Source: Mesorhizobium huakuii (lineage in GTDB: Bacteria > Pseudomonadota > Alphaproteobacteria > Rhizobiales > Rhizobiaceae). Taken from it: a stretch of DNA of 52,041 nt. Under the pieces are notes generated by a model, which did not search any database, was not told where the DNA came from, and saw nothing but the letters and a program-made list of their open reading frames with translations. Location of the stretch: positions 1 to 52,041 of the forward strand of contig NZ_BSNY01000002.1 of assembly GCF_030160235.1 (NCBI RefSeq), read 5' to 3'. Within the stretch, counting starts at the first letter, position 1. Every line of letters begins with the position of its first letter. The position numbers and the translations under genes are program-made. This document shows, piece after piece, positions 7,928-16,880 of the stretch.

Positions 7928-8931
7928 TGGATTTCGACGCGCTCACCCACGACCAGCAACTCGGGATCCTGCAGGAAACGGCGGAAGCGGCCATCGCCAA
8001 CTACGATCTGCCAGCGGACGTTTCCGTCGACATGATCAACCTGTCGGAGAACGCGACCTACAAGATTGCGGCTCGCGACGGCCGGCGCTGGGCGCTCCGC
8101 ATCCATCGCGACGGCTACCATTCAAGGACGGCCATTCAATCTGAACTGGCCTGGCTGACCGATCTGCGCCAGACCGGGATCGTCCCCACGCCCGTGCCTG
8201 TCGCGGGCAAGGACGGCGAACAGATCCAGCGTGTCGGCCATGCCAGATTGGCGCAACCACGCCATGTCGTGTTGTCGCAATGGGAGACCGGTTCGGAGCC
8301 GGGCATAGGCGAGGCGCTTGGCGAACCGTTCGAGCTGCTGGGCGAGGTGACGGCCCGCATGCACATCCACGCCAGGCAGTGGAAGCGCCCTGCCTGGTTC
8401 AGCCGGCATGTGTGGGATTTCGAAACAAGCCTTGGTGAGGAGAGGCCGCATTGGGGACGCTGGCGTGACGGCATCGGCGTCGACGCCGCGAAAGCCAGGC
8501 TTTTTGGCCGCACCGCGGAGTTGGTCGGCCGCCGGCTCGCCGCCTTCGGCAAGGGCCATGACCGCTTCGGCCTCATCCATTGCGACCTGCGGCTCGCCAA
8601 CCTTCTGATCGACGGCAAGACGGTGAAGGTCATCGACTTCGACGACTGCGGCTTCGGCTGGTATATGTACGACGCGGCGACGCCCATCTCTTTCTATGAG
8701 CACGAGCCACAGGCAGCCGATCTCATCCGGTCATGGACGACCGGCTATCGCCGTGTGCTTGACCTGCCGAGCGCGGACGAAGACGAGATCCCGACCTTCG
8801 TGATGCTGCGCCGTCTGCTCCTGGTCGCGTGGATCGGCTCGCACGCCGAGACCGACCTCGCCAAGTCGATGGGCCTTCCCTATACCGAGGGAACGGTCGG
8901 GCTGTGCGAGGCCTATCTGAGCAAGTTTTGA
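7927..8931 (+). CDS. aminoglycoside phosphotransferase-family kinase (small-molecule kinase)
   Basis: A 334-residue cytosolic kinase of the APH/choline kinase fold. The catalytic loop is FGLIHCDLRLANLL (Asp220 as base, Asn225 for metal) and the metal-binding motif is VIDFDDCGFGW (Asp237-Asp240). The N-lobe has ENATYKI as nucleotide-binding turn and WALRIHR with the likely ATP-binding lysine position occupied by Arg. In this family the homoserine, choline, ethanolamine and hydroxylysine kinases are related; drug resistance is unlikely in this setting. The tight link to the class III PLP enzyme points to an amino alcohol or hydroxy-amino acid as substrate. The ATG at 7927 overlaps the stop of the small ORF before it. 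Confidence 0.87.
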   Translation: MDFDALTHDQQLGILQETAEAAIANYDLPADVSVDMINLSENATYKIAARDGRRWALRIHRDGYHSRTAIQSELAWLTDLRQTGIVPTPVPVAGKDGEQIQRVGHARLAQPRHVVLSQWETGSEPGIGEALGEPFELLGEVTARMHIHARQWKRPAWFSRHVWDFETSLGEERPHWGRWRDGIGVDAAKARLFGRTAELVGRRLAAFGKGHDRFGLIHCDLRLANLLIDGKTVKVIDFDDCGFGWYMYDAATPISFYEHEPQAADLIRSWTTGYRRVLDLPSADEDEIPTFVMLRRLLLVAWIGSHAETDLAKSMGLPYTEGTVGLCEAYLSKF

Positions 8932-8937
8932 ACCATT

Positions 8938-9702
8938 CTATGCCAGTGCCTCCAGGCTCTCCGGCAGGATCTGGCCGCCGTCGACAATGATTGTCTGCCC
9001 CGTCACGTAGCCGGCTTCCCTCGACGCAAAGTAGAGCGCGGCGTAGCCGATGTCCTCCACGGTTCCGAGCCGCTTGAGCGGGATCGAGGCGGCCATGGTC
9101 TTCTGGTAGTCCTCGCCCAGGCCGACAAGGCCCTCGGTCAGGATGTTGCCCGGCATGACGGCGTTGACGGTGATGCCGTATTTCGCCAGTTCGATGCAGG
9201 CCGTTCGCATGAAGCCGAGCTGCCCAGCCTTGGTGGCGCCATAGTGCGACCAGCCGGGAAAACCGGTGATCGGGCCGGTGATCGACGACGTCAGCACGAT
9301 GCGGCCCTGGTCGGATGTCTTGAGATAGGGAACCGCTGCCTTGACCGCGTGGAAAGTGCCTTTGAGGTTGGTGTCGACAACCTCGTCCCATTGCTGCGAG
9401 GTCATGTCTTCGAGCCGCGCCTGCGGGAAGATGCCGGCATTGGCGCACAACACGTCGATACTACCGTTTCTCGCGGCTGCCGCCGCAAGCGCGCTCTCGA
9501 TGCTGGCGAGCGAGGTCACGTCGCCAACCACGCCAAAGGCGCCATGGCCGATCTCGGCGGCCGCGGCTTCGGCCTGGTCGGGATGGCGCGCAATGATGGC
9601 GACCTTGGCACCCGAGAGCGCGAACACCCGCGCTATGCCCTTGCCGATGCCTTTCGACCCGCCGGTAACGACGACGGACCGACCCTTCAAAGACTGGGTC
9701 AT
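8938..9702 (-). CDS. short-chain dehydrogenase/reductase, FabG-like
   Basis: A 254-residue classical SDR. The cofactor motif is TGGSKGIG (13-20), with IIARH suggesting NADP preference; NAG at 88-90; catalytic Ser140, Tyr154 and Lys158 (YGATK). The C-terminus GQTIIVDGGQILPE is family-typical. The ATG at 9702 has TTTTGGAG nine bases upstream; the longer frame starts with TTG. It is the last gene of the minus-strand operon that begins with the diol dehydratase and lies convergent to the kinase gene (6-bp gap). A role in reducing or oxidising the aldehyde/alcohol product of the pathway is likely; the exact substrate cannot be read. Confidence 0.87.
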   Translation of the reverse strand: MTQSLKGRSVVVTGGSKGIGKGIARVFALSGAKVAIIARHPDQAEAAAAEIGHGAFGVVGDVTSLASIESALAAAAARNGSIDVLCANAGIFPQARLEDMTSQQWDEVVDTNLKGTFHAVKAAVPYLKTSDQGRIVLTSSITGPITGFPGWSHYGATKAGQLGFMRTACIELAKYGITVNAVMPGNILTEGLVGLGEDYQKTMAASIPLKRLGTVEDIGYAALYFASREAGYVTGQTIIVDGGQILPESLEALA

Positions 9703-9782
9703 GATTTGAAGCTCCAAAATGAGACGGGGACAGAGTGATGCTCCGCCCCCGTTGACGCTGGAAAGCCAGGGCGAGGAATGCC

Positions 9783-11309
9783 CTAGCCCTCGTTCACCAT
9801 GTGACCGATGTTCTCATACGCCTTGGGGTTGGCCGACTTCAGCACGAAGCCCCAGATCAGGCCGACGACAAGGATTGCAAGCCCGACATAGGGGATGCTC
9901 GTGGCGAAACCATTGGTGCCGCCCAGAGTCGCCAGATTGGCGACCAGCGTGTAGACGAGGACCAGCTGCACGACCAGCGAGATGAACGGCGCGATGACAG
10001 TTGTCAGCATGCTGCCGCCGCCGTTCTTCTTGAACCACATGTAGATGGCCAGCGAGACAACGGCCTGCAGCACCAGAAGCAGTCCGGTGCCAAGCACGGC
10101 AAACAGCGTATAGACGCCAAGCCAGGCCTGTCCCGACGGATCGTCGAAGCCGTAGGCCAGACCGTAGAGCAGCACCCATACCGCCGCCAGCACCGACTGC
10201 AGCGCCGATGCCTTGTGTGGGCTCTTGTGGTGGTCATGCGTCTCGGCGATCGCCTGCGGCAGGACGCCTTCGCGCGCCAGCGAATACAAATAGCGGGAAG
10301 CGGTGTTATGGAAGGCCATGCCGCAGGCGAAGGAACTGGTCAGGATGAGCAGCGACATCAGCTGGTAGCCCCAGCCGCCGACAAAATTCTGAACCGGCGT
10401 CAGGAAGAAGTTCACGCCGTCGGAGAAGGCCTTGGCCACCATGTCGGCCTCGGTCGGATAGGCCGCCACCGCGCACCAGCTGACGAAGGTGTAGAACAGG
10501 CCAAGGCCAATGACCGAAATCAGCAGCGATTGCGGAATGATGCGCTTCGGATCGCGGGATTCCTCGGCATAGTTCGGCGCCATCTCGAAGCCGACCCACG
10601 ACCAGAACGCCATGAAGATGCCGACGGCCGCTTCGCCCGCCGGTATGGCGACAGTGCCGACCTTCTGCTCGGCGACAGGCGTGAACACCTTGAACACATT
10701 GAGCGAATCGCCGGAAAAATTCGTCCCGCCATGGGCAAAGATCACGCCCAGCGAAAAGATCACCAGCATGATCACTTCGAGAATGAGGGCTATGCCGAGC
10801 AGCCGTGCCGACACTTTCACATCGCGGTAGGCGAGCGCCGCGATGACCACGATCATGGCGAGCGCCAGCACGATCCACGGCACGTTGATGCCGAAATGCT
10901 GGGAAAGCCACAGATTGCCGAAAAAGGCGAACAGTCCGGTGAGGGAAGCTTCGAATAGCGAGTAGCAGGCGAGCGAGCCGATGCCCGCCGACATGCCGAC
11001 TTCACGGCCGAGCCCCTGGCTGATGAAGGAGTAGAAGCCGCCGACCGACGATACGCGCGATGCCATCGCGGCATAGCCGATCGAGAAGACGGTCAGCACG
11101 ATCGTGGCCATCAGGAAGGCTGCCGGCGTGTACTTGCCGATGCCGTAGCCTGCCGCGAACGGGACATTGCCCAGCATCGCCGACATTGGCGCCGCACCGG
11201 TGACGGCCAGGAAGAGCACTCCGGCGAGCCCAACGGCCTTGGAGTGCAAAAGATTGATGCTGTTACTCTTCGAGACGTCGATCGTCCCGCGTGCAGTTTC
11301 TATGGCCAT
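9783..11309 (-). CDS. APC-family amino acid/amine permease
   Basis: A 508-residue inner-membrane secondary transporter of the amino acid-polyamine-organocation superfamily, with about twelve hydrophobic segments. The first helix carries the substrate-backbone-binding signature LAVTGAAPMSAMLGN, followed by YTPAAFLMATIVLTVFSIGYAAM. The motif FWSWVGFEMAPNYAEESRDPKR in the centre is the conserved helix 6/loop region of APC transporters (usually FxGFExxxxxAEExxxP). The start was set at 11309, where GGAGAGG stands six bases upstream. In the operon it follows the cysteine hydrolase and precedes an SDR. An amino acid, amino alcohol or amine is the likely cargo. Confidence 0.9.
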   Translation of the reverse strand: MAIETARGTIDVSKSNSINLLHSKAVGLAGVLFLAVTGAAPMSAMLGNVPFAAGYGIGKYTPAAFLMATIVLTVFSIGYAAMASRVSSVGGFYSFISQGLGREVGMSAGIGSLACYSLFEASLTGLFAFFGNLWLSQHFGINVPWIVLALAMIVVIAALAYRDVKVSARLLGIALILEVIMLVIFSLGVIFAHGGTNFSGDSLNVFKVFTPVAEQKVGTVAIPAGEAAVGIFMAFWSWVGFEMAPNYAEESRDPKRIIPQSLLISVIGLGLFYTFVSWCAVAAYPTEADMVAKAFSDGVNFFLTPVQNFVGGWGYQLMSLLILTSSFACGMAFHNTASRYLYSLAREGVLPQAIAETHDHHKSPHKASALQSVLAAVWVLLYGLAYGFDDPSGQAWLGVYTLFAVLGTGLLLVLQAVVSLAIYMWFKKNGGGSMLTTVIAPFISLVVQLVLVYTLVANLATLGGTNGFATSIPYVGLAILVVGLIWGFVLKSANPKAYENIGHMVNEG

Positions 11310-11408
11310 GAAGCCCTCTCCATTCGTGACAGCTGTATGCAGTTCCCCGCACAGGGCGGCCGATGTGTCCCAGCCTGCTCGTGCAGCCATGACACTACGG
11401 ACGCTGCG

Positions 11409-12107
11409 TCACTTTGCCAAGGCCATGATTTTGCATAGCTCGCCGCTCGACATCACGTGGCAATAGATCATGTTGATGATCTCGAGCTCCTTGCGATGAA
11501 GCTCCTCGGTCGCCGCCGCGCAGCAATCCTCGAGCACGATGACGGCATAGCTCTCATCCGCCAGGCTGCGCACCGTCGAGGACACGCACTGGTCCGTGAA
11601 GATACCGCAGCAGATGACATTCCTGATGCCGAGATTGTGAAGGATCAGGCGCAGATTCGTTCCCGTCAGCGCCGAATCGGTGGTCTTGGTCACCACGATT
11701 TCGTCGCCGGCCGGCTGAAGCTCCGGAACGAGCTGCGATGGCGCGTCGTTCTTTGGCAGCAGCAAATTGTTCCAGCCCGGCATTTTCTGGGAAAGCGAGC
11801 GGTCGCGCCCGTCCTGCGTGTGACAGGCGATGCGGGCAAAAAGGCACTCGATGCCGTTTTGCCGTGCCAGCGCCAGCAGTCTTGCCGTGTTCGGTATGAC
11901 CGTGGCGTGCATGCGCTCGTGGAACGGCGTCCACAGATCGTAGCGGTGCTGTTCCTGCGGCGAAAGGGACGCGCGATCCGGCCGTTCCAGGTAAGTGTTC
12001 TGAACGTCGATGACCAGGATGGCGGTTTGCGCCGGCACCAGCTCCGGATCATCCGGCTCGGGCGCGCCGAGGTAGTAGAGCGAACGGAATCCGGTTTTCC
12101 AGCTCAT
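11409..12107 (-). CDS. isochorismatase-like cysteine hydrolase
   Basis: A 232-residue hydrolase of the isochorismatase superfamily that cleaves C-N bonds in the nicotinamidase, ureidoacrylate and biuret amidohydrolase members. The catalytic triad is visible: Asp34 (LVIDVQNTYL), Lys141 (VVTKTTDSAL) and Cys174 (FTDQCVSSTVRSL). The N-terminal 25 residues before the core are longer than in nicotinamidase. It is the third gene of the dehydratase operon, 9 bp after the small subunit gene, and would fit the release of ammonia or an amide in the same pathway. The true substrate is unknown. Confidence 0.88.
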   Translation of the reverse strand: MSWKTGFRSLYYLGAPEPDDPELVPAQTAILVIDVQNTYLERPDRASLSPQEQHRYDLWTPFHERMHATVIPNTARLLALARQNGIECLFARIACHTQDGRDRSLSQKMPGWNNLLLPKNDAPSQLVPELQPAGDEIVVTKTTDSALTGTNLRLILHNLGIRNVICCGIFTDQCVSSTVRSLADESYAVIVLEDCCAAATEELHRKELEIINMIYCHVMSSGELCKIMALAK

Positions 12108-12116
12108 GCGGTCCTT

Positions 12117-12536
12117 TCAGAAGCGGAATGTGAAAAGGCCGCGCGCCGCATAGGTCTCGGCGGCTTCTTCGATGAAACGGGCAATGCGTTCGGCCTGGTA
12201 GGTATCGCGCATCGTGGCGGCGGCCTCGAGCAATTCTTCCTTGGACTTGGCGCGGCCGGGACGCAGCAGTTCGTAGACCTGCATGATGAAATCCTGCGGC
12301 ACCTCGACAAGCTCCGCCCCGCGCTCGAAGTTGAGGGCGAGAGTCGGCCGGCCGACATCGCGCGCCACATCGGCCTGAGCCTGCAGCGCTTGCGGCGTGA
12401 TGCGAAGGTCTTCCATCGTCACGTGGCCGGCGAGCACCGCATCCAGCGTTATCTCCGGAAGCGCCTTGCCGTGCTTGCCGGTGACGGCGCCGGGCTGGGT
12501 TTCGGCAAGCGGATAGTCGGCGCGCGTATGGGTCAC
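12117..12536 (-). CDS. B12-dependent diol/glycerol dehydratase, small subunit
   Basis: A 139-residue protein of the dehydratase small-subunit family (PduE/DhaB3/PddC). The family core ITLDAVLAGHVTMEDLRITPQALQAQADVA (about 29-58) is clear, followed by LALNFERGAELVEVPQDFIMQVYELLRPGR. It completes the alpha-beta-gamma heterotrimer with the fused large/medium subunit encoded upstream. Its GTG start overlaps the stop of the fused gene (GTGA), which implies translational coupling and matched stoichiometry. Confidence 0.93.
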   Translation of the reverse strand: MTHTRADYPLAETQPGAVTGKHGKALPEITLDAVLAGHVTMEDLRITPQALQAQADVARDVGRPTLALNFERGAELVEVPQDFIMQVYELLRPGRAKSKEELLEAAATMRDTYQAERIARFIEEAAETYAARGLFTFRF

Positions 12537-14803
12537 GATTTCGCTCCCGTCAGGGTGATGTCGACCTCTTCGGGAGCAGCACCCGCCTCGGTCAGCCCGG
12601 TTTCGATGGCGTAGATGAGGGCGACGCGGGCATGGTGGCGTGACCCCATGGCCTCGCCGCGCTGCGGCACCACGATAGGCTCCGGCATTTCGCCCAACGC
12701 ATAGGCCGCCGCGTTGGCGCCGAGCGCGCGATAGTGTTCGAGCCGGGTGATCGGCGCATTGGAAAACAGTTCCAGATTGTTGTGCGGCTGGCGGTCACGC
12801 TGATGGATGACGGCCGTGCCCTTGGCCTGGATGCCGATGCCGATGCCGCTGCCGGCAAGCCGGGCGGCGGACAGGCCGAGGAAGGAGGTATCGGCCGTAT
12901 GGCGGAAGCGGACGACGCGCGCCTTGAGCCCGCGCGCGCGGATCGCATCGAGCATGGCGCCGAGCACCTCGGAGAGCCGATGTCCGGCCGTCGTCCGGTA
13001 AAGCTTCAGCCCGAAGGCCGGGCTGATGCCGATGACCACATCGTCCTTCGCCGATCCGTTGGCCGCCGGCCCAAGGTTGCGATAGCGGATGTGCCTTGCC
13101 TCGTCCTTCTCGTGCAGGGCTTCCGAGCGCAACACTTCCTTCTGGTCCAGCACATCGCGGATGTCGTTGAGCTGCAGGCGCCGTTCTTCGGACACGCGGT
13201 AGCCGGAACCCGGGCCGAGATAGTCGTTTGGATCGTTGACCGCACTGACGATCCGCCCGTTGCGGATCATCGCCGATGTCTGGAGATAGTCACCGGAAAG
13301 GCGCAGCTTGACCACGTCGAGGAGGTTCTCCGCCTCTTCGCGGAACCCACGCTTGGCCAGCGCCTTGACCACGTCGATCACGGTGATGCCGCGCTCCTTG
13401 ATGGCCTCGCTGATAAAGCTGACGTCGCGCGGCATCAGGCTGCGCGTATCGTCGGAACCGGAAGCGTAGACCACGCTGCTCTTCATGTCCTCGGTCGGCG
13501 TCGTCAGGCCGAGTTCCTCGAACACGGCGGAGATCGCTTCCACCGCTCGCTCACGCAGCTCGATCGCGCGCGACTCGGGCAGCGGCGTCAGCCCGCCATC
13601 GGCCTCGAAATCGCGCTGCAGCACCAGATAGTCTTCCAGCTCCTCGCCGTTGATCAGCGACGGGTTGAACGAATTGTCGTATTTCAGGATCGATCCCATC
13701 CCGGAGCAGATCAGGTCCGAGCCGGCAATCAGGTAGGGAAGGATCTTGGCGCCGACGCGAATTTCCGATTCGGTCGAGCGCGCGTCATTGCCCGAGGCGC
13801 ATTCGAGATCGAGCCAGACGGCGATAAGGTTCTCGGCCATCAGTTCGCGGACACCGCCGGGTATGGTGGCGGTCAACGGCGCTCCGTCGATACCGCCATT
13901 TTGCGTGCCTTGCACCCCCATGCCGCGCTGCAGGCAGAGGCAGCGCGCTTCCAGGTAGAGCAGCGATTTGGCTTCGTGGAAGCCCATCAGCAACTCGGAG
14001 CCGGCACCCGACGTGCAGCGCATCTTGACGCCGCGCGAGGCGTAGGCGGCGGCCAGGAATCCCTTGGACCACGGCGTGTCATCGCCATCGGTGAACGACT
14101 TTTCAGTGCCGTAGACGGAAACGGTTTCGGCGTAGGAGGTGAAGCCGGCCATGGCGATGCGCAGCTCTTCGGCTTCCTCGCTGGAGCATTGGAACAGCGT
14201 TCCCCAGCGACCGACGGCGCCGCCCACAGCGCACGCCACCGCGTTGGACCAGGCGTTGCGCGACACGCGCATCGTCGTCTCGATCTCGTCGAAGCCAAAG
14301 GCAACGGCGGTCGCCGCATCGGCGGCGAGCTGGAGCGGGTCGTCCTTGGCGTTGGTGACGTGCGCCTGGTTGCCCGGCGTCTTGCGGGCCCGCATCTTCG
14401 AGTAGGCGAAGGCGATCTCCAGCGCGTTGAGCTGCGACACCACTTCGGCGAGTTTGGCGGGTGTCATGCCATGGGCGAGCCGCACCAGCGTTTCGCGCGG
14501 CACGTTCATGTCGACCAGCCAGCGTGCGACGGTCGCCGAGTCCAGCGCCATCGCTTCAGGCGCCACCTCCGGATCGATGTGATGGCGGGCGATGAAGCGG
14601 TCGATCATGTCGTAGTCGTGTTCGAGCACCCCATCGAGGGACACGACGCGCCCGTCCTTGATGCCGATGCCTGGTTTTGGATCGGCCGGACTGGAGAAGG
14701 CGGAGAAGCCGTTGGCGGGGTCTTCCGCCGCGAACCTGTCCAGGCGCAACGGCCGCTCGTCCCAGTCGGCGAAGCGCTTCCAGCGGTTCAGTTTCGGCGT
14801 CAT
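12533..14803 (-). CDS. B12-dependent diol/glycerol dehydratase, fused large and medium subunits
   Basis: A 756-residue adenosylcobalamin enzyme that converts a 1,2-diol (1,2-propanediol, glycerol or similar) to the aldehyde by a radical route. Residues 1 to about 560 match the PduC/PddA large subunit: SVYGTEKSFTDGDDTPWSKG, the catalytic Glu in TSGAGSELLMG, GVQGTQNGG, the substrate-binding Asp in LECASGND, and SAVNDPNDYLGPGSGYR. A linker leads to residues 587-745, which match the medium subunit PduD/PddB: VVIGISPAFGL, LSGSGIGIGIQ-like AGSGIGIGIQAKGT, NLELFSNAP. In Klebsiella these are two proteins; fused forms are known in actinobacteria. No reactivase or microcompartment gene and no cobalamin riboswitch is visible nearby. 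GAGGATCGCACGC precedes the ATG. First gene of the operon. Confidence 0.95.
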   Translation of the reverse strand: MTPKLNRWKRFADWDERPLRLDRFAAEDPANGFSAFSSPADPKPGIGIKDGRVVSLDGVLEHDYDMIDRFIARHHIDPEVAPEAMALDSATVARWLVDMNVPRETLVRLAHGMTPAKLAEVVSQLNALEIAFAYSKMRARKTPGNQAHVTNAKDDPLQLAADAATAVAFGFDEIETTMRVSRNAWSNAVACAVGGAVGRWGTLFQCSSEEAEELRIAMAGFTSYAETVSVYGTEKSFTDGDDTPWSKGFLAAAYASRGVKMRCTSGAGSELLMGFHEAKSLLYLEARCLCLQRGMGVQGTQNGGIDGAPLTATIPGGVRELMAENLIAVWLDLECASGNDARSTESEIRVGAKILPYLIAGSDLICSGMGSILKYDNSFNPSLINGEELEDYLVLQRDFEADGGLTPLPESRAIELRERAVEAISAVFEELGLTTPTEDMKSSVVYASGSDDTRSLMPRDVSFISEAIKERGITVIDVVKALAKRGFREEAENLLDVVKLRLSGDYLQTSAMIRNGRIVSAVNDPNDYLGPGSGYRVSEERRLQLNDIRDVLDQKEVLRSEALHEKDEARHIRYRNLGPAANGSAKDDVVIGISPAFGLKLYRTTAGHRLSEVLGAMLDAIRARGLKARVVRFRHTADTSFLGLSAARLAGSGIGIGIQAKGTAVIHQRDRQPHNNLELFSNAPITRLEHYRALGANAAAYALGEMPEPIVVPQRGEAMGSRHHARVALIYAIETGLTEAGAAPEEVDITLTGAKS

Positions 14804-15066
14804 GCGTGCGATCCTCGACCCGGCCGGAAGACTAGTGAATGCTTACTCGCCGCACAATGACCCTGGTTCGACGGCCGGCCAAGGGGGCGCGCGCCACAGG
14901 CTGGTGAGCCGATCGACGATTTCTGCACGACCATGGACCGGGCGGGCAGCAGCTTTTTTCACTCTGTCGATGTCGAAAGCTGTCTGAACGGCAGCTCTGA
15001 CCGTAGTCGTGCGGCCGCAAGCCTGCGTCATCCCCGATGCGGCTCTCGCCAAAGGTCAGGCACGGC
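14804..15066. other. leader region of the diol dehydratase operon
   Basis: This 263-bp gap contains the 3' flank of the glycosyltransferase gene and the presumed promoter of the minus-strand dehydratase operon. I searched it by eye for a cobalamin riboswitch box and for a clear -35/-10 pair and found neither. A TTG-started frame of 69 codons (14843-15052, minus) exists but has no supporting signal. Confidence 0.5.
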
Positions 15067-16017
15067 TCACAGGCCCGACTGCTCCGCCTGCAGTAACGAG
15101 GTAAACATGTGCGCGTAGTTCTCCGCCAGCACACCCCAATCCCACTCTCGGATGGTCTCGAGCATGCGGGCGGCCATCCGCGGCCCGAGCGATGGCGTGT
15201 CCCGCAACAGGGCGAGCTTGTTCGCGAGCCCTTCCGCGGTTCCGTCGAAGAACAGCCCGTTGTCGCCATCCCGAACCAGTTCGGGCATGGTTCCCACACG
15301 GGTCGTCACCAACGGGACACCGCACGCGGCCGCCTCCAAGCAAGGATTGGGAGCGCCTTCGCTGCGACTGGCGCAGACATAAACGTCGAGATCCCGGTAG
15401 AAGTCGAGCATCTCGTCAGCGCTACGCCAGCGTTGCTCCCGAATCGCAGTCAGCAGTCGCACGCCCGGCACCGCAGCGGCTGCGGGCTCGATGACGTCGT
15501 GGAAGCCGCGATGTGTTGGACCATGGTTGCCGAGACTTCCCGCCCATCCGACGCGGAGCTCGCCAGTACGGGGTTGCGGCTCTGGCGGGGGGCAAAAGAA
15601 TGTCGTGTCGACTCCGTTGGGCGTGTAGTGGACCGGAATACGCAGCAGAGGAGCGTATTCGTGCTCGAGCTTCCGATTGTTGACAAAGACAGCGCGCGCC
15701 AACCGCTGCAGGGTAGCGAGCCCGGGCTCGCGGAACTCGCCCTCCAGTTCTCTGTGGCTGCAGATCCCGATGACCAGCCTGTCAGACCGCCGGGCGAAGA
15801 CCGATTCCGGGAGGGCCAGTTTCGCGAATTGGAGCCAATAGAAGATGAGCACGATGTCCGCCGCGTTCACGTCGGACTCAGTCACATCATGTTGAAATCG
15901 TTCGACGATCTCGAACCTTCTTGCCAGCACGCGCTGAAGATTCTGGGTCTTTCTATCGATCGCCCAGCCGGGTCGGTCCGCGATCGCCAGGATGCGGGGG
16001 AGGTGTACATCGCTCAT
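15067..16017 (-). CDS. glycosyltransferase, family 4 (GT-B fold)
   Basis: A 316-residue retaining glycosyltransferase that moves a sugar from a nucleotide donor, probably in exopolysaccharide or lipopolysaccharide assembly. The Glycos_transf_1 domain fills the C-terminal half: VHYTPNGVDTTFFCPP, ELRVGWAGSLGNHGPTHRGF (donor-binding glycine region), and the E-x7-E motif SEGAPNPCLEAAACGVPLVTT (the donor-binding glutamates), then PELVRDGDNGLFF. The N-terminal domain is short. The start ATG (16017) overlaps the stop of the upstream GT2 gene by four bases (ATGA), so the two are coupled. Confidence 0.9.
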   Translation of the reverse strand: MSDVHLPRILAIADRPGWAIDRKTQNLQRVLARRFEIVERFQHDVTESDVNAADIVLIFYWLQFAKLALPESVFARRSDRLVIGICSHRELEGEFREPGLATLQRLARAVFVNNRKLEHEYAPLLRIPVHYTPNGVDTTFFCPPPEPQPRTGELRVGWAGSLGNHGPTHRGFHDVIEPAAAAVPGVRLLTAIREQRWRSADEMLDFYRDLDVYVCASRSEGAPNPCLEAAACGVPLVTTRVGTMPELVRDGDNGLFFDGTAEGLANKLALLRDTPSLGPRMAARMLETIREWDWGVLAENYAHMFTSLLQAEQSGL

Positions 16018-16880
16018 GAGGCGTACCGCTCAAGCCAGTGGGCCAACCATGGATTGGCCTCGTCCAGATCATCGTCCGTCGTGGTGGTGCGCACCTGGGT
16101 GGTGTTCGGCAGTTGGATATCGCCTGGTCGCAAGCGGGGTCGCCATCCGTGCCAACCAAGACCGTTGACCTCCTCGCTCCGGAAGCGGCGGCCACCATAT
16201 TTGCGCGCGGCGTGCTCTGCGCTCAGGAACAGATAATGCTTCATGCGAAAACGCACGGGGGAGAGCCTCACCGGACCCCTGAAGCGTACGCGATGGCCGC
16301 CTGACCACGCGATCTCCATGGGGCCGTCCTGTTTCTTGTACGCACGGACGCAGTGTGGGGAGGTCGGCCGGAACGGGTAATAGGTGCGAAGCGTTTGTTG
16401 ATAATCGGGATTGTCGTGATCGGGGGCTTCCCTGGTGGGAATGAACGTGAATTCGGAAGCCTCGATCGCATTGAAACCGAGTGCGTCGGCTGCCGCAATT
16501 GCGGAGACCAACGATGAGTACGAAGCAGGCGGAAGGTGAATCTCGTCAGCGTCAAGATGCATGAACCAGTCAGCCTCGAGCGACTGAAATAGTTCCTCTT
16601 TGCGACGAAGAAGCTGCTCCCAGCAATACAAGCCGTTATGCGGGAAGCTTTCGGATCCTATCAATCCGGCCCCGCGGTAGCGTAGCGCAATCTCAAGCGT
16701 TCGGTCCGTCGACTGATTGTCGCAAATGTAGACCTGTACGCCTTGACGAAAGAGGTTCTCAAGACATCCGGCGACGAACCGTTCTTCGTTCCGTGTTGTA
16801 AGAACCGCGACGACTCGCGGGGAGTTCCGATCGCGCGCAGCATCCGCAGTGTGGGTGTTGAGATCGACCAAGTTGTTCAA
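16014..16880 (-). CDS. glycosyltransferase, family 2
   Basis: A 288-residue inverting GT-A glycosyltransferase. VVAVLTTRNEERFVAGCLENL (23-43) is the family start, ICDNQSTDRTLEIA gives the uridine-binding strand, and MHLDADEIHLPP supplies the metal-binding Asp-x-Asp. The C-terminal third resembles the extended GT2 variants whose members have an acceptor region rich in Arg, His and Trp. Only a TTG is available as start: 16880, or in-frame at 16871 at a better distance from GAGGG, so the N-terminus is uncertain. It forms a two-gene unit with the downstream GT4 gene. No other polysaccharide genes lie close by. Confidence 0.85.
   Translation of the reverse strand: MNNLVDLNTHTADAARDRNSPRVVAVLTTRNEERFVAGCLENLFRQGVQVYICDNQSTDRTLEIALRYRGAGLIGSESFPHNGLYCWEQLLRRKEELFQSLEADWFMHLDADEIHLPPASYSSLVSAIAAADALGFNAIEASEFTFIPTREAPDHDNPDYQQTLRTYYPFRPTSPHCVRAYKKQDGPMEIAWSGGHRVRFRGPVRLSPVRFRMKHYLFLSAEHAARKYGGRRFRSEEVNGLGWHGWRPRLRPGDIQLPNTTQVRTTTTDDDLDEANPWLAHWLERYAS

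Noticed and set aside
12734-14860. Very long open frame (708 codons) on the plus strand opposite the diol dehydratase gene
   Set aside because: The dehydratase on the minus strand is unmistakable; long antisense frames are expected in GC-rich DNA with strong third-position bias, and the antisense translation resembles no family.
14843-15052. 69-codon minus-strand frame in the leader of the dehydratase operon
   Set aside because: It begins with TTG, has no ribosome site or family likeness, and ends well before the dehydratase start.
14804-15066. Cobalamin riboswitch before the B12-dependent dehydratase
   Set aside because: No B12-box-like sequence or matching stem arrangement was found on the minus strand of the leader.
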